Below are positions 6,746-13,947 of a DNA stretch of 64,000 bases, in pieces. This DNA is from DASTCZ01 sp035308165. GTDB taxonomy: Bacteria > Acidobacteriota > Terriglobia > Acidiferrales > UBA7541. Position numbers and translations under genes: made by a program. The DNA is taken from contig DATGHC010000015.1 in assembly GCA_035308165.1 (NCBI GenBank), forward strand, positions 1-64,000, given 5' to 3'. The notes below the pieces were generated by a model, which had not been told where the DNA came from, did no database searches, and saw only the letters and a list, made by a program, of their open reading frames with translations. Numbering within the stretch: the first letter of the stretch is position 1; each line of letters opens with the position of its first letter.

Positions 6746-8254
6746 TCAGAACGGAATTGAGATTGGAATTGGATGCCCGGGCGGCGGAATCGGGACAAAT
6801 AATTCCGCTTTGGTAGGAGCTACTTTCGCATCGGGCGATGCGGGCGCATCCGGATTGGCAGGCCAGTGGAGCGCGCGGACCAGCGCATCAAATAATTTCC
6901 GGTCGCCCCCTTCCAGGGTGACGCAATCCTGCCACGCGCAACGGAGGAAGACGCCGCCTTCCGCCGAATCAAAGGAAAAGAAATTTGGACGGCGCATCAG
7001 TTTGGTGCGTTTTTCGTACTTCTTCTCGAGGGACTCGCTCAATCCGCCGAAAAGCCGCGCTGCGTTTTCCGGCGTGGCTGTGTGGAAACGCACCACGAGC
7101 AGGTCCTCGGTCGAATCCTTCTCATCTGCTTTGCCCGCGCCGATCTTCCGCTCATAAATGGCGTAGCGATCCCCGGCCCACGCCGGCGCCAGTTGATTGG
7201 CGCGCACATCGCCTAGGAAGTGTTTCAATATCTCATTCAAACCGAATTCGCCGAGAATGTTGGAGTCGAGCTTTTTCCAATCCTTCCCCAATTCGCCGGA
7301 GAGGTCGGGCACGGTAACGTTTTCGGGCAGCACGCCGTTCAGATACATTTCCGGATGCATGATCTGTTGAGTGGAAACGGGAGGGTTCTCAAACACGGTG
7401 TGAAAACCGGGCCAGCCACCCCGCTTCAGCAGAATCGCCTGGCTGAAATCGGCGCCGGCGGCGTAAGGAAAAAGCAGCGCGTCCTGAATAAATTTGGGGG
7501 CCTTGGACAGCAAGGGCGAGCTATCGTCCATTTTGCCCAGAAGAGTGCTGAAATTCATCATGCTTCCGACAGCGGCAAGACTGGTCCCCTGCTGGCGCAG
7601 TCCATAATCCAGCATGGAAGCGACGGCGCTGCCTTCCAGCACGGCGTCGCGCGCGCCTTCGGCGTCGTCATTGGGCTTTGCGGCGTCGCGCCAGGGGTCG
7701 ATGTGATAATGCTGGTCCTGGAGAGCATGAGTCAGCTCATGGGCCATCACTTCGCGCTGATCCTCGGGTGCGATCCAATCCGCGATATAAAACTCTCTGG
7801 CCTTGGGATCGTAAAGGCCGGCAATCTGCTCGGTCAGCAAATCCAGGAGGAAACTTTCCATGGGAAAATTCTTCGGCAGGAGCCCGAGCTTTTCCAGAGT
7901 TTTTTCATCCGCATACCGCTTGTCGGCGTCCTTGTCTTCCTTCATCTGTTGAATCAAGTAGGCGCGGATTTCGTCGCGTGAACGAAGACTCTTTTTCAGA
8001 GGCTCAATTTGCTCCAAACCCAGAAGCTTGCTCATTTCCGCCATGACTTCATCGGCGGTATGGAGAAACTGAGCGGGATCGGCATTTCCTGCCGCGGGCT
8101 TGGCCGGCGGAGCCGGCTTCAGCGGTTCCTGCGCGGAAAGCGCTGCGCCGGCAAGAAAGACACAGAACAATGCGATGAGTGCGTATTTGCAAATGTCGTA
8201 AGGCTTGTTTGATGGGAGTCTCAAGAGTTGGAATCTCTCTATCCGCGATCTCAA
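6746..8254 (-). CDS. Secreted HExxH-containing hypothetical protein (putative metallopeptidase)
   Basis: A 502-residue protein with an N-terminal signal or anchor segment (about 22-41, LIALFCVFLAGAALSAQ) followed by a Pro/Ala-rich stretch. A zincin-type motif HELTH lies at residues 172-176 (REVMAHELTHALQDQHY), with a possible third ligand in a downstream EGSA (about 208-211). The rest is unlike peptidase families I know well. Likely exported; it could be a zinc peptidase or a non-catalytic relative. The 8 bases between its stop and the convergent amidase stop leave no room for separate terminators. Confidence 0.7.
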   Translation of the reverse strand: MRSRIERFQLLRLPSNKPYDICKYALIALFCVFLAGAALSAQEPLKPAPPAKPAAGNADPAQFLHTADEVMAEMSKLLGLEQIEPLKKSLRSRDEIRAYLIQQMKEDKDADKRYADEKTLEKLGLLPKNFPMESFLLDLLTEQIAGLYDPKAREFYIADWIAPEDQREVMAHELTHALQDQHYHIDPWRDAAKPNDDAEGARDAVLEGSAVASMLDYGLRQQGTSLAAVGSMMNFSTLLGKMDDSSPLLSKAPKFIQDALLFPYAAGADFSQAILLKRGGWPGFHTVFENPPVSTQQIMHPEMYLNGVLPENVTVPDLSGELGKDWKKLDSNILGEFGLNEILKHFLGDVRANQLAPAWAGDRYAIYERKIGAGKADEKDSTEDLLVVRFHTATPENAARLFGGLSESLEKKYEKRTKLMRRPNFFSFDSAEGGVFLRCAWQDCVTLEGGDRKLFDALVRALHWPANPDAPASPDAKVAPTKAELFVPIPPPGHPIPISIPF

Positions 8255-8369
8255 TATGATTGCTGTTTCTCAAGCTGTGGGCTGAAGAATCACTTGTGCT
8301 TACGCAGGATCGTTCAAAGCGTTCTCTTCCCTTGTTAGGATAGCAGGTTACCTGGCAACACGCCCGCTA

Positions 8370-8807
8370 CTACCGTGTTACTTGGGCAGTTTCAAGAATA
8401 CGCAAAAGCGCAGAAAGCATGTCGGCCTTGGTGATGATTCCCACCAACTTTCCATTTTCCACGACGGGCAAGCAGCCCAGCTTCTTTTCACGCAGCAACG
8501 CGACCGCTTCCACCAACGGTGCGCCGGGAGAAATCTTCAACGGCTCACGAGTCATGACCCGTGATATTTCCGTCTCCTCGAAAATAGCGTTGTATTCTTC
8601 CGGGGAAACGCGCGCCAGCAAGGAAGGCGTGCACCGCTGGATGTCACGGTCGGTGAGGATGCCAACCAGCTGCCCATCTTCCACGATAGGAATGTGCCGG
8701 AAATGACTGGAGCGCATCAGGAGCGCTGCCTCAAGCAGTCGATCATCCGGGGACAGGGTCTGCACCTTCGCGGTCATGAAGGTGCTAACCAGTGGCTCAT
8801 CGCGCAT
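8370..8807 (-). CDS. CBS-domain protein
   Basis: A 145-residue cytoplasmic protein made of two CBS motifs: residues about 8-62 (VSTFMTAKVQTLSPDD ... HIPIVEDGQLVGILTDRDI) and about 83-140 (VMTREPLKISPGAPLVEAV ... LPVVENGKLVGIITKADML). Such pairs form a Bateman module that binds adenine nucleotides and senses energy state. The ATG at 8807 is chosen because a GAGGGGGAG sequence lies seven bases upstream; a 15-codon longer frame exists. Stand-alone; the partner is unknown. Confidence 0.88.
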   Translation of the reverse strand: MRDEPLVSTFMTAKVQTLSPDDRLLEAALLMRSSHFRHIPIVEDGQLVGILTDRDIQRCTPSLLARVSPEEYNAIFEETEISRVMTREPLKISPGAPLVEAVALLREKKLGCLPVVENGKLVGIITKADMLSALLRILETAQVTR

Positions 8808-8891
8808 GAAATGCTCCCCCTCAAAGGAGCGAGCGATTCTCCATCGTTCCATGTGGAGTGGCCAGCGTCAACAGACGTGGTGCAAGGGGGA

Positions 8892-9737
8892 TTAACGTTT
8901 CGGTACTGAGACAGGGACTGAATCCACTTTGCTCCATTTGCCGTCCTGCCAGCGATAGCTCTCCCGGATCATGGCGTTGCAAATGCGGGGGTTGGTCTCA
9001 TCCGGATCGCGGCAGTAGGTCAATTGGAAACCAGCAGAATTCCCTTGATAGCTGGATTGCTGGACCATATCGGAAGTCCAAAGCTGAGTCAGGCCTTTTT
9101 CGTCGAATTGCCAGGCCGTGAAGACGCCTGTCCGCAGATCGTCAGTTCGTCCTGCGACGGTGACGAACACTACGGGCGCCCTGGCAATCGGGACAAGCTC
9201 GAGCGAATCGTCCAAGAAATCCTGCTGGGTGAATCGGTCCACTCGAGCGACAAGGGTATAACGTTTCTCATTGTTCTTTTGCGCGTACAGCCGAATTGCG
9301 GAGGGCGCGCCCAGCCCAAAATCCGCGACCAGCGCATACAGGCGCGGTTGCGCGCTCAGGCTCATGAGGCGGTATCTCTCCCCAATCCCGGACTCGTGGG
9401 ACACAAATTTTGCCAGCCGCTGATTGATTTGATCCACTTGAGAATCGGCAGTTTCCGCAAGCCCGCCAATGACAGCCGAATCCAAAATCCCGGCCGCCTT
9501 CTCCAGTAATTTCTGAATGGATGAGGGGTCATCGGGAGGCGCATCGGACATCGAAGCAACGGTTGCTGAGAATTCTGCCTCCAATGTCTTGGGCGAGGGT
9601 GATGGAGTCTGGGGGTGGATGGAGGACCAGCCAACACCGCTGGCCAGCAGAAGGCCGGGCAAACACATAAAAAAAACCCCGAAATAACTGGGTATTCCGG
9701 AATCAAGCCGCCAAGATTGCGTACATTTTTGAGTCAT
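8892..9737 (-). CDS. Hypothetical secreted or membrane-anchored protein
   Basis: A 281-residue protein. Residues about 17-37 (YFGVFFMCLPGLLLASGVGW) form a signal peptide or anchor, followed by a Pro/Ser stretch. The body has a long helix region (ETADSQVDQINQRL) and later beta-rich segments (LYALVADFGLGAPSAIRLY). I do not recognise the family. The upstream region 9738-9798 is a divergent promoter shared with the XRE regulator gene, so the two may be co-controlled. Confidence 0.6.
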   Translation of the reverse strand: MTQKCTQSWRLDSGIPSYFGVFFMCLPGLLLASGVGWSSIHPQTPSPSPKTLEAEFSATVASMSDAPPDDPSSIQKLLEKAAGILDSAVIGGLAETADSQVDQINQRLAKFVSHESGIGERYRLMSLSAQPRLYALVADFGLGAPSAIRLYAQKNNEKRYTLVARVDRFTQQDFLDDSLELVPIARAPVVFVTVAGRTDDLRTGVFTAWQFDEKGLTQLWTSDMVQQSSYQGNSAGFQLTYCRDPDETNPRICNAMIRESYRWQDGKWSKVDSVPVSVPKR

Positions 9738-9798
9738 AACGAATTAATAATCTGTTATAATTCATCCGCTCCCACCTTATCGGAATTCGAGGATTCAA

Positions 9799-10539
9799 AT
9801 GCTTCCCGGGTCGCGGCTGAGACAGATGCGGGAACGGCTGGGTCTGACGTTTCGTGACGTCGAGCGCTCCAGCTACCAGTTAGCTTCTCTGCGCGGACGG
9901 CCTGATTTTATCATCCATATCAGCCGCCTGGCAGCAATTGAAAACTACGGCACCATACCCAGCCCTCATAAACTCTATAGCCTGGCCGCTATTTACCACC
10001 TGGATCCGCTGGAAGTTTTCCAATGGTATGAAATACCGCTCGAGCTCCATTTTTCAGATGGCGCCGAACTGGCCGCACCTCGTACGCACATCGCCGCGCC
10101 TCCTAATGCCATGCGATTGCCTCTCCGATTTGATCCCGCCTTTGATCCCCGGCGTACAGAACTTCTCAGTCGAATGGTGGAGGCATGGAAGGACCTGGAG
10201 AATGTTCTGTTTAACAGGCGCGGCAAATACTTGTACGGCTATTTGGGGCTTGATGACCACATGATGGAACCTCTTCTACTCCCCGGCACCCTGGTTTTGA
10301 TTGATCCTGTGCGCCGCGAGGTGAAAGCCAATGGCTGGAGAAACGAATTTGAGCGGCCCATTTACTTCGTTGAAACGCGCGACGGGTATCGTTGTTCCTG
10401 GTGCGCGCAGGAACAGAAAACGTTAATCCTGCAACCTTACCCTCTCTCCCCATGTCCGCCTGTCATCTTTCGCTTTCCTGACGAGGGGGAGGTGGTGGGT
10501 CAAGTGATCGGGTCGGTTATGCGGCTTGCCGGCTTGTAG
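9799..10539 (+). CDS. XRE-type HTH regulator with inactive S24/LexA-like C-terminal domain
   Basis: A 246-residue protein. Residues 5-75 form an XRE helix-turn-helix (SRLRQMRERLGLTFRDVERSS ... LAAIENYGTIPSPHKLYSLA). The C-terminal half (about 145-245) resembles the LexA/S24 fold: DDHMMEPLLLPGTLVLIDP corresponds to the family's DSMEP..xPG. The Ser nucleophile position is Met here, so self-cleavage is unlikely. It may sense a ligand or partner. The gene overlaps the convergent 149-residue gene by 23 bases and lies upstream of the secreted peptide/membrane-protein cluster, which it may regulate (inference). Confidence 0.8.
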   Translation: MLPGSRLRQMRERLGLTFRDVERSSYQLASLRGRPDFIIHISRLAAIENYGTIPSPHKLYSLAAIYHLDPLEVFQWYEIPLELHFSDGAELAAPRTHIAAPPNAMRLPLRFDPAFDPRRTELLSRMVEAWKDLENVLFNRRGKYLYGYLGLDDHMMEPLLLPGTLVLIDPVRREVKANGWRNEFERPIYFVETRDGYRCSWCAQEQKTLILQPYPLSPCPPVIFRFPDEGEVVGQVIGSVMRLAGL

Positions 10540-10966
10540 TTAGGTCCTGTTCAAAAATACTCAGTAGTGTTTCGATATTGGAACAAAACAGCTCGCGCAT
10601 GTACTTCGGCAAATTGAGTGGAAGCAATGCCCGGTAAGACTGCGCGTCACGCCAGGTAGTCATGATTTCCTCAGGGTCGGCATCGAACCCGCGAAAACAC
10701 GTAAAAAGGTCAAATTCCTGTTGTTCCAAAGGTGTCTCCAGGATTCGCGCGCAAATCTCCTGATGTGCCTTTAGGAGCGCTTCTTGTACAGCCCGTTGGG
10801 GATACTGAGATTCAAGCCCTTCATGGCTATACCTTCCTGAAGCCAGGTCGCGTAGAGACGCAAGATAGATGAGTCTTCCGTAGTCATTGGGGATTGCCGC
10901 CAGCGTCCTTGACGACAAATCCTCCACCAACCGCCGGTTCCGATCAAACGCTTCCCAGGTCGTCAT
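10517..10966 (-). CDS. Hypothetical protein
   Basis: A 149-residue, all-helical looking soluble protein without signal or membrane segments (motifs NDYGRLIYLASLRDL, YSHEGLESQYP, AVQEALLKAHQEI, LPKYMRELFC). I do not recognise the family. Its 3' end overlaps the regulator gene on the other strand by 23 bases, and its 5' end faces the secreted peptide gene at 11060 divergently (93 bases apart). The position suggests a link to the same cluster; function unknown. Confidence 0.65.
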   Translation of the reverse strand: MTTWEAFDRNRRLVEDLSSRTLAAIPNDYGRLIYLASLRDLASGRYSHEGLESQYPQRAVQEALLKAHQEICARILETPLEQQEFDLFTCFRGFDADPEEIMTTWRDAQSYRALLPLNLPKYMRELFCSNIETLLSIFEQDLTTSRQAA

Positions 10967-11059
10967 TCCTGCCTCTGTTCCGTTTCGTGAACAAATTTTC
11001 CATTTCCGGTCGCCTCCAAACCCCGCGCGACAAAGTGCGCGGCCAGGAGGTTTCCCGAA

Positions 11060-11242
11060 ATGAAACGAATTATAAGCACGCTCCTTATCGTCGCCCTAGC
11101 AGGGATAATGCTACTCCCTGTTTCCCCTTCGGTCAACAACCCGCTAAGTAACGGAAACGTGGTCGCCGATAACGGCGGCGTAACACCGCCGTGGCCGCCG
11201 AGCCGTATCTCGCTTCTTGCGGCGAGTATTTCACAGGTATAA
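11060..11242 (+). CDS. Small secreted peptide (60 residues)
   Basis: A short gene with a good ribosome binding site (AGGAGG at 11048-11053 region, nine bases before ATG). Residues 1-25 form a signal peptide (KR followed by IISTLLIVALAGIMLLPVS). The rest is small and polar with a Pro/Trp motif, DNGGVTPPWPP (about 37-47), and a hydrophobic tail. No Cys. It could be a signalling peptide, a toxin-like or immunity micropeptide, or an envelope peptide. It precedes two paralogous multi-spanning membrane proteins; see the finding for this cluster. Confidence 0.6.
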   Translation: MKRIISTLLIVALAGIMLLPVSPSVNNPLSNGNVVADNGGVTPPWPPSRISLLAASISQV

Positions 11243-11390
11243 GGCATAGACCAGGATTGGCGCGCATCATGTGCTCGCCCACGAGCACGAATGGGCTCGC
11301 AGGGTGCGCGCCAGTCTCCCATTAGACTCGACCAAGTTGCAGCTTAAGCTTTCGCCGATTCCGACTTTCATTACATCCATATTTGCTCAG

Positions 11391-12200
11391 ATGATACCAT
11401 CGGGCGTCATGCCCGCCCCAACCACCATTTTGAGCTTTGTCGTCATTATCTTGGTCTGTTCGCTGGATCTGGCTCTATTCGGCCTGGTTTTCCGAAAAAA
11501 GCTTCATCGAAAACTGACTGTTTTTGCGGTTTACTTCATTTTGATGGGTCCGTGGCAGTACTTATGGGTTTGGGCCTCGAATACACCGAAACTTTACGAG
11601 GTAAGCTGGATTTATTTTTATTGGGCCTCTCAATTTGTTTTTTCAGTGCTCCGTCTGCTTGCCATCATGGAAATCTGTTGGCGCGCGCTGCATGAATACT
11701 CCGTCGTATGGAAATTTACTGTGCGAACATTGGGAGTTACTTTTGTTTTTCTACTTCTTTGGACAACCAGCTCGGCCATACGTAACAGTCATGTGTTCCA
11801 GGCATTTATCAGCAAAGGCTTGCAACGATTTGAATTCACACAAGCGGTTTTGCTTCTCGCGATACTCTTTGTTGGATCCTACTACAACATCATTGTGCCG
11901 CCTCTATACCGGTGGATGTTGGCCGGTTCCGGCGTTTTTTCGTCCATACAAGTCGCAAATTATCAGTTGGGGCTGAACACAAAATATCCTCCGAACAGCA
12001 TTTTTGATTTCGTGGGGCGATATTCATTTGCAGCGGTCTTGATGTTATGGACATGGGCAATCTGGCGCTGGGCAGACGATTCCACCATGTCGCCGAAACT
12101 AATTTCGCAGCAATCTTATGACGAACTCTCCCCACAAATTCATAACCGCCTGCGCGGCCTAAACGATCGCTTGGCTGGCCTGCTCGACCGTCGCACGTGA
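11391..12200 (+). CDS. Multi-spanning membrane protein, paralogue 1
   Basis: About 269 residues with seven predicted hydrophobic segments and a cytoplasmic-looking C-terminal tail (YDELSPQIHNRLRGLNDRL). Start 11391 (or 11409) is chosen because it matches the N-terminus of the paralogue at 12432; the frame is open from 11271 but that part is hydrophilic. Shared motifs with the paralogue: EICWRALHEY, FTQAVLLL, PLYR, QLGLNTKYPPNSIFDFVG and WAIWRWAD. No known family recognised. The seven-helix layout and nearby secreted peptide allow a receptor or transporter role, but this is inference only. Confidence 0.7.
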   Translation: MIPSGVMPAPTTILSFVVIILVCSLDLALFGLVFRKKLHRKLTVFAVYFILMGPWQYLWVWASNTPKLYEVSWIYFYWASQFVFSVLRLLAIMEICWRALHEYSVVWKFTVRTLGVTFVFLLLWTTSSAIRNSHVFQAFISKGLQRFEFTQAVLLLAILFVGSYYNIIVPPLYRWMLAGSGVFSSIQVANYQLGLNTKYPPNSIFDFVGRYSFAAVLMLWTWAIWRWADDSTMSPKLISQQSYDELSPQIHNRLRGLNDRLAGLLDRRT

Positions 12201-12431
12201 ATTCTCGCTCAACTTCGGGCGCTCCAATTCGCATTTGATTAGAGATCGCGGATGATTTGAACCTAAGGAAGCTGGCGTTCTGCATCTGTTCCCTCTCGGG
12301 TGCATGACCGCTTGTACGACAGGAATGACCGTTTGGCGGATATGCCGGGGAGGGATAGTTGACGGAAGTCTGACTACTGCCGAATCTTTCCCTTGCGCGC
12401 CCCACAGATGTGAATGTTAAGATGCCGCCTC

Positions 12432-13226
12432 ATGGTTTCGCTGAATTTGTGGCTTAATTCGGTCGTGAGCGTTCTCAGCATCTCACTTTGCCTGGTTTTG
12501 CTGGTCGCAGTATTTTCCCGCAGGCTCTACCGCCAGTTGTTGTTTCTTACCGCTTACGTGATCCTGCTTACGCCGGCGGTTCTGGTCTGGGTCTGGCTTT
12601 CTCATTCGCCATTGCTCAACACACGTGGCGGGTTCCTTTACTATTGGACCGCCAACTCCATGCTTACATTTCTGCGACTATTCATACTCGCGGAAATCTG
12701 CTGGCGCGTCTTGCATGAATATCGCCTGGTCTGGACACTCGCCTGGCGGGCACTGGCGGGGGTCGCCGCTCTTCTTGTTTTGGTAACGGTCTACTTTATG
12801 ATGCAAAATTCGCATGACTACCGGGCTTTCATCTTGACTGTCCAGCAGGGTCTTGATTTCACACAGGCCGTGCTGCTTCTGATGCTGCTTTCGATTGGAA
12901 TGTATTACCAGATCAAGATATCCCCTCTCTATCGTCTGGTGCTGGTCGCAAGTTGTATCTATTCCGCGGTTCAATTGACGAACAGCCAGCTCGGCCGTTA
13001 CACAAAGGTGCCGACGGACTCGCTCTTTGATTTTGTGCAACATTTCACTTTTATCTTGATGTTGGGGATTTGGGTCTGGGCGGTTTGGCGGTGGGCGGAC
13101 TTGCCCGAACAACCGGCGAAAAGAATTCAGCAGGCTACTTACGATCAACTCTCTTCGCTGATTCATGCCCGGCTGACGCTGCCGAATGAAAACTTGTCAA
13201 AGATGTTAAGGCGCAGACCGGAATAA
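12432..13226 (+). CDS. Multi-spanning membrane protein, paralogue 2
   Basis: A 264-residue protein, a clear tandem paralogue of 11391-12200 (by eye 35-40 percent identical). It has about seven membrane segments, conserved EICWRVLHEY, FTQAVLLL, PLYRLV, QLGRYTKVPTDSLFDFV and WAVWRWAD, and the same C-terminal tail type (YDQLSSLIHARL). The acidic/His pair in EICWR.LHEY sits between segments and could be functional. It is separated from paralogue 1 by 231 bases in which I see no gene. Function unknown. Confidence 0.75.
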   Translation: MVSLNLWLNSVVSVLSISLCLVLLVAVFSRRLYRQLLFLTAYVILLTPAVLVWVWLSHSPLLNTRGGFLYYWTANSMLTFLRLFILAEICWRVLHEYRLVWTLAWRALAGVAALLVLVTVYFMMQNSHDYRAFILTVQQGLDFTQAVLLLMLLSIGMYYQIKISPLYRLVLVASCIYSAVQLTNSQLGRYTKVPTDSLFDFVQHFTFILMLGIWVWAVWRWADLPEQPAKRIQQATYDQLSSLIHARLTLPNENLSKMLRRRPE

Positions 13227-13395
13227 GGGCTATAGCACAGGTACCCATCGACTCGCCCCGTCAGCAGGGGGTGCCATCACTGACAGGCATCGCCTGTTCC
13301 ATGAAGGATTATATGGAAGAGACAATTCACCGTACTATATAGATATGGTAAGATAGCACTGGAGATCGAGCTACCAAACCTGTGAATTTCCCGCT

Positions 13396-13947
13396 ATGAA
13401 TGGCGTCTTCCTATTTTCCCTGGTAACACTCGCCCTGCTGGGGGCCCTTTACTGGTTGTCTCGCCGCATGAGCACCGACCGCGGCGCGGCTCACCTCCTG
13501 GAGACGCTATCCGCCGAAGACCTATTACCGCACCATTACAAGTATTTCCCGCAGATTCGACAGGCGCTCTCCCCTGAGGACGGACGTTTCCTGGAGACTC
13601 GGGCCAATGCGGCCACGCGTCGTTTGGCTCGCCGCGCGCGCCGCCATTCCGCACTCAGATTCATGGAAGGATTGCGGGAAGATTACAACCGACTGGATCG
13701 CCTCGCGCGTACTTTAACCGCCCTGGCGCCTTCGGCAAGTTCCCAACGGGAAATCGAGCGAGCATTCCTTTTTGTGCGTTTTAATTTTCTTTGGACCCTG
13801 GTGTGGATAAGCCTCTGGACGGGCGCAACCCCGATTGTGCAACTTAGAAGCTTGGCGGATCTGATTGGGTCCCTGGCTGCTCGCTTGGAGACCTCCATGG
13901 CGGCGCTGCAGACAGCTACGTCGGCCGCGGGTCTCAAGACTTCGTGA
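13396..13947 (+). CDS. Hypothetical membrane protein
   Basis: A 183-residue protein with an N-terminal membrane segment (residues 4-22, VFLFSLVTLALLGALYWLS), a basic, helical middle part rich in Arg (ATRRLARRARRHSALRFMEGL) and a second hydrophobic stretch near 125-145 (FNFLWTLVWISLWTG). I do not recognise the family. It is the last plus-strand gene of the membrane-protein cluster and overlaps the convergent histidine kinase gene by 14 bases. Confidence 0.6.
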   Translation: MNGVFLFSLVTLALLGALYWLSRRMSTDRGAAHLLETLSAEDLLPHHYKYFPQIRQALSPEDGRFLETRANAATRRLARRARRHSALRFMEGLREDYNRLDRLARTLTALAPSASSQREIERAFLFVRFNFLWTLVWISLWTGATPIVQLRSLADLIGSLAARLETSMAALQTATSAAGLKTS

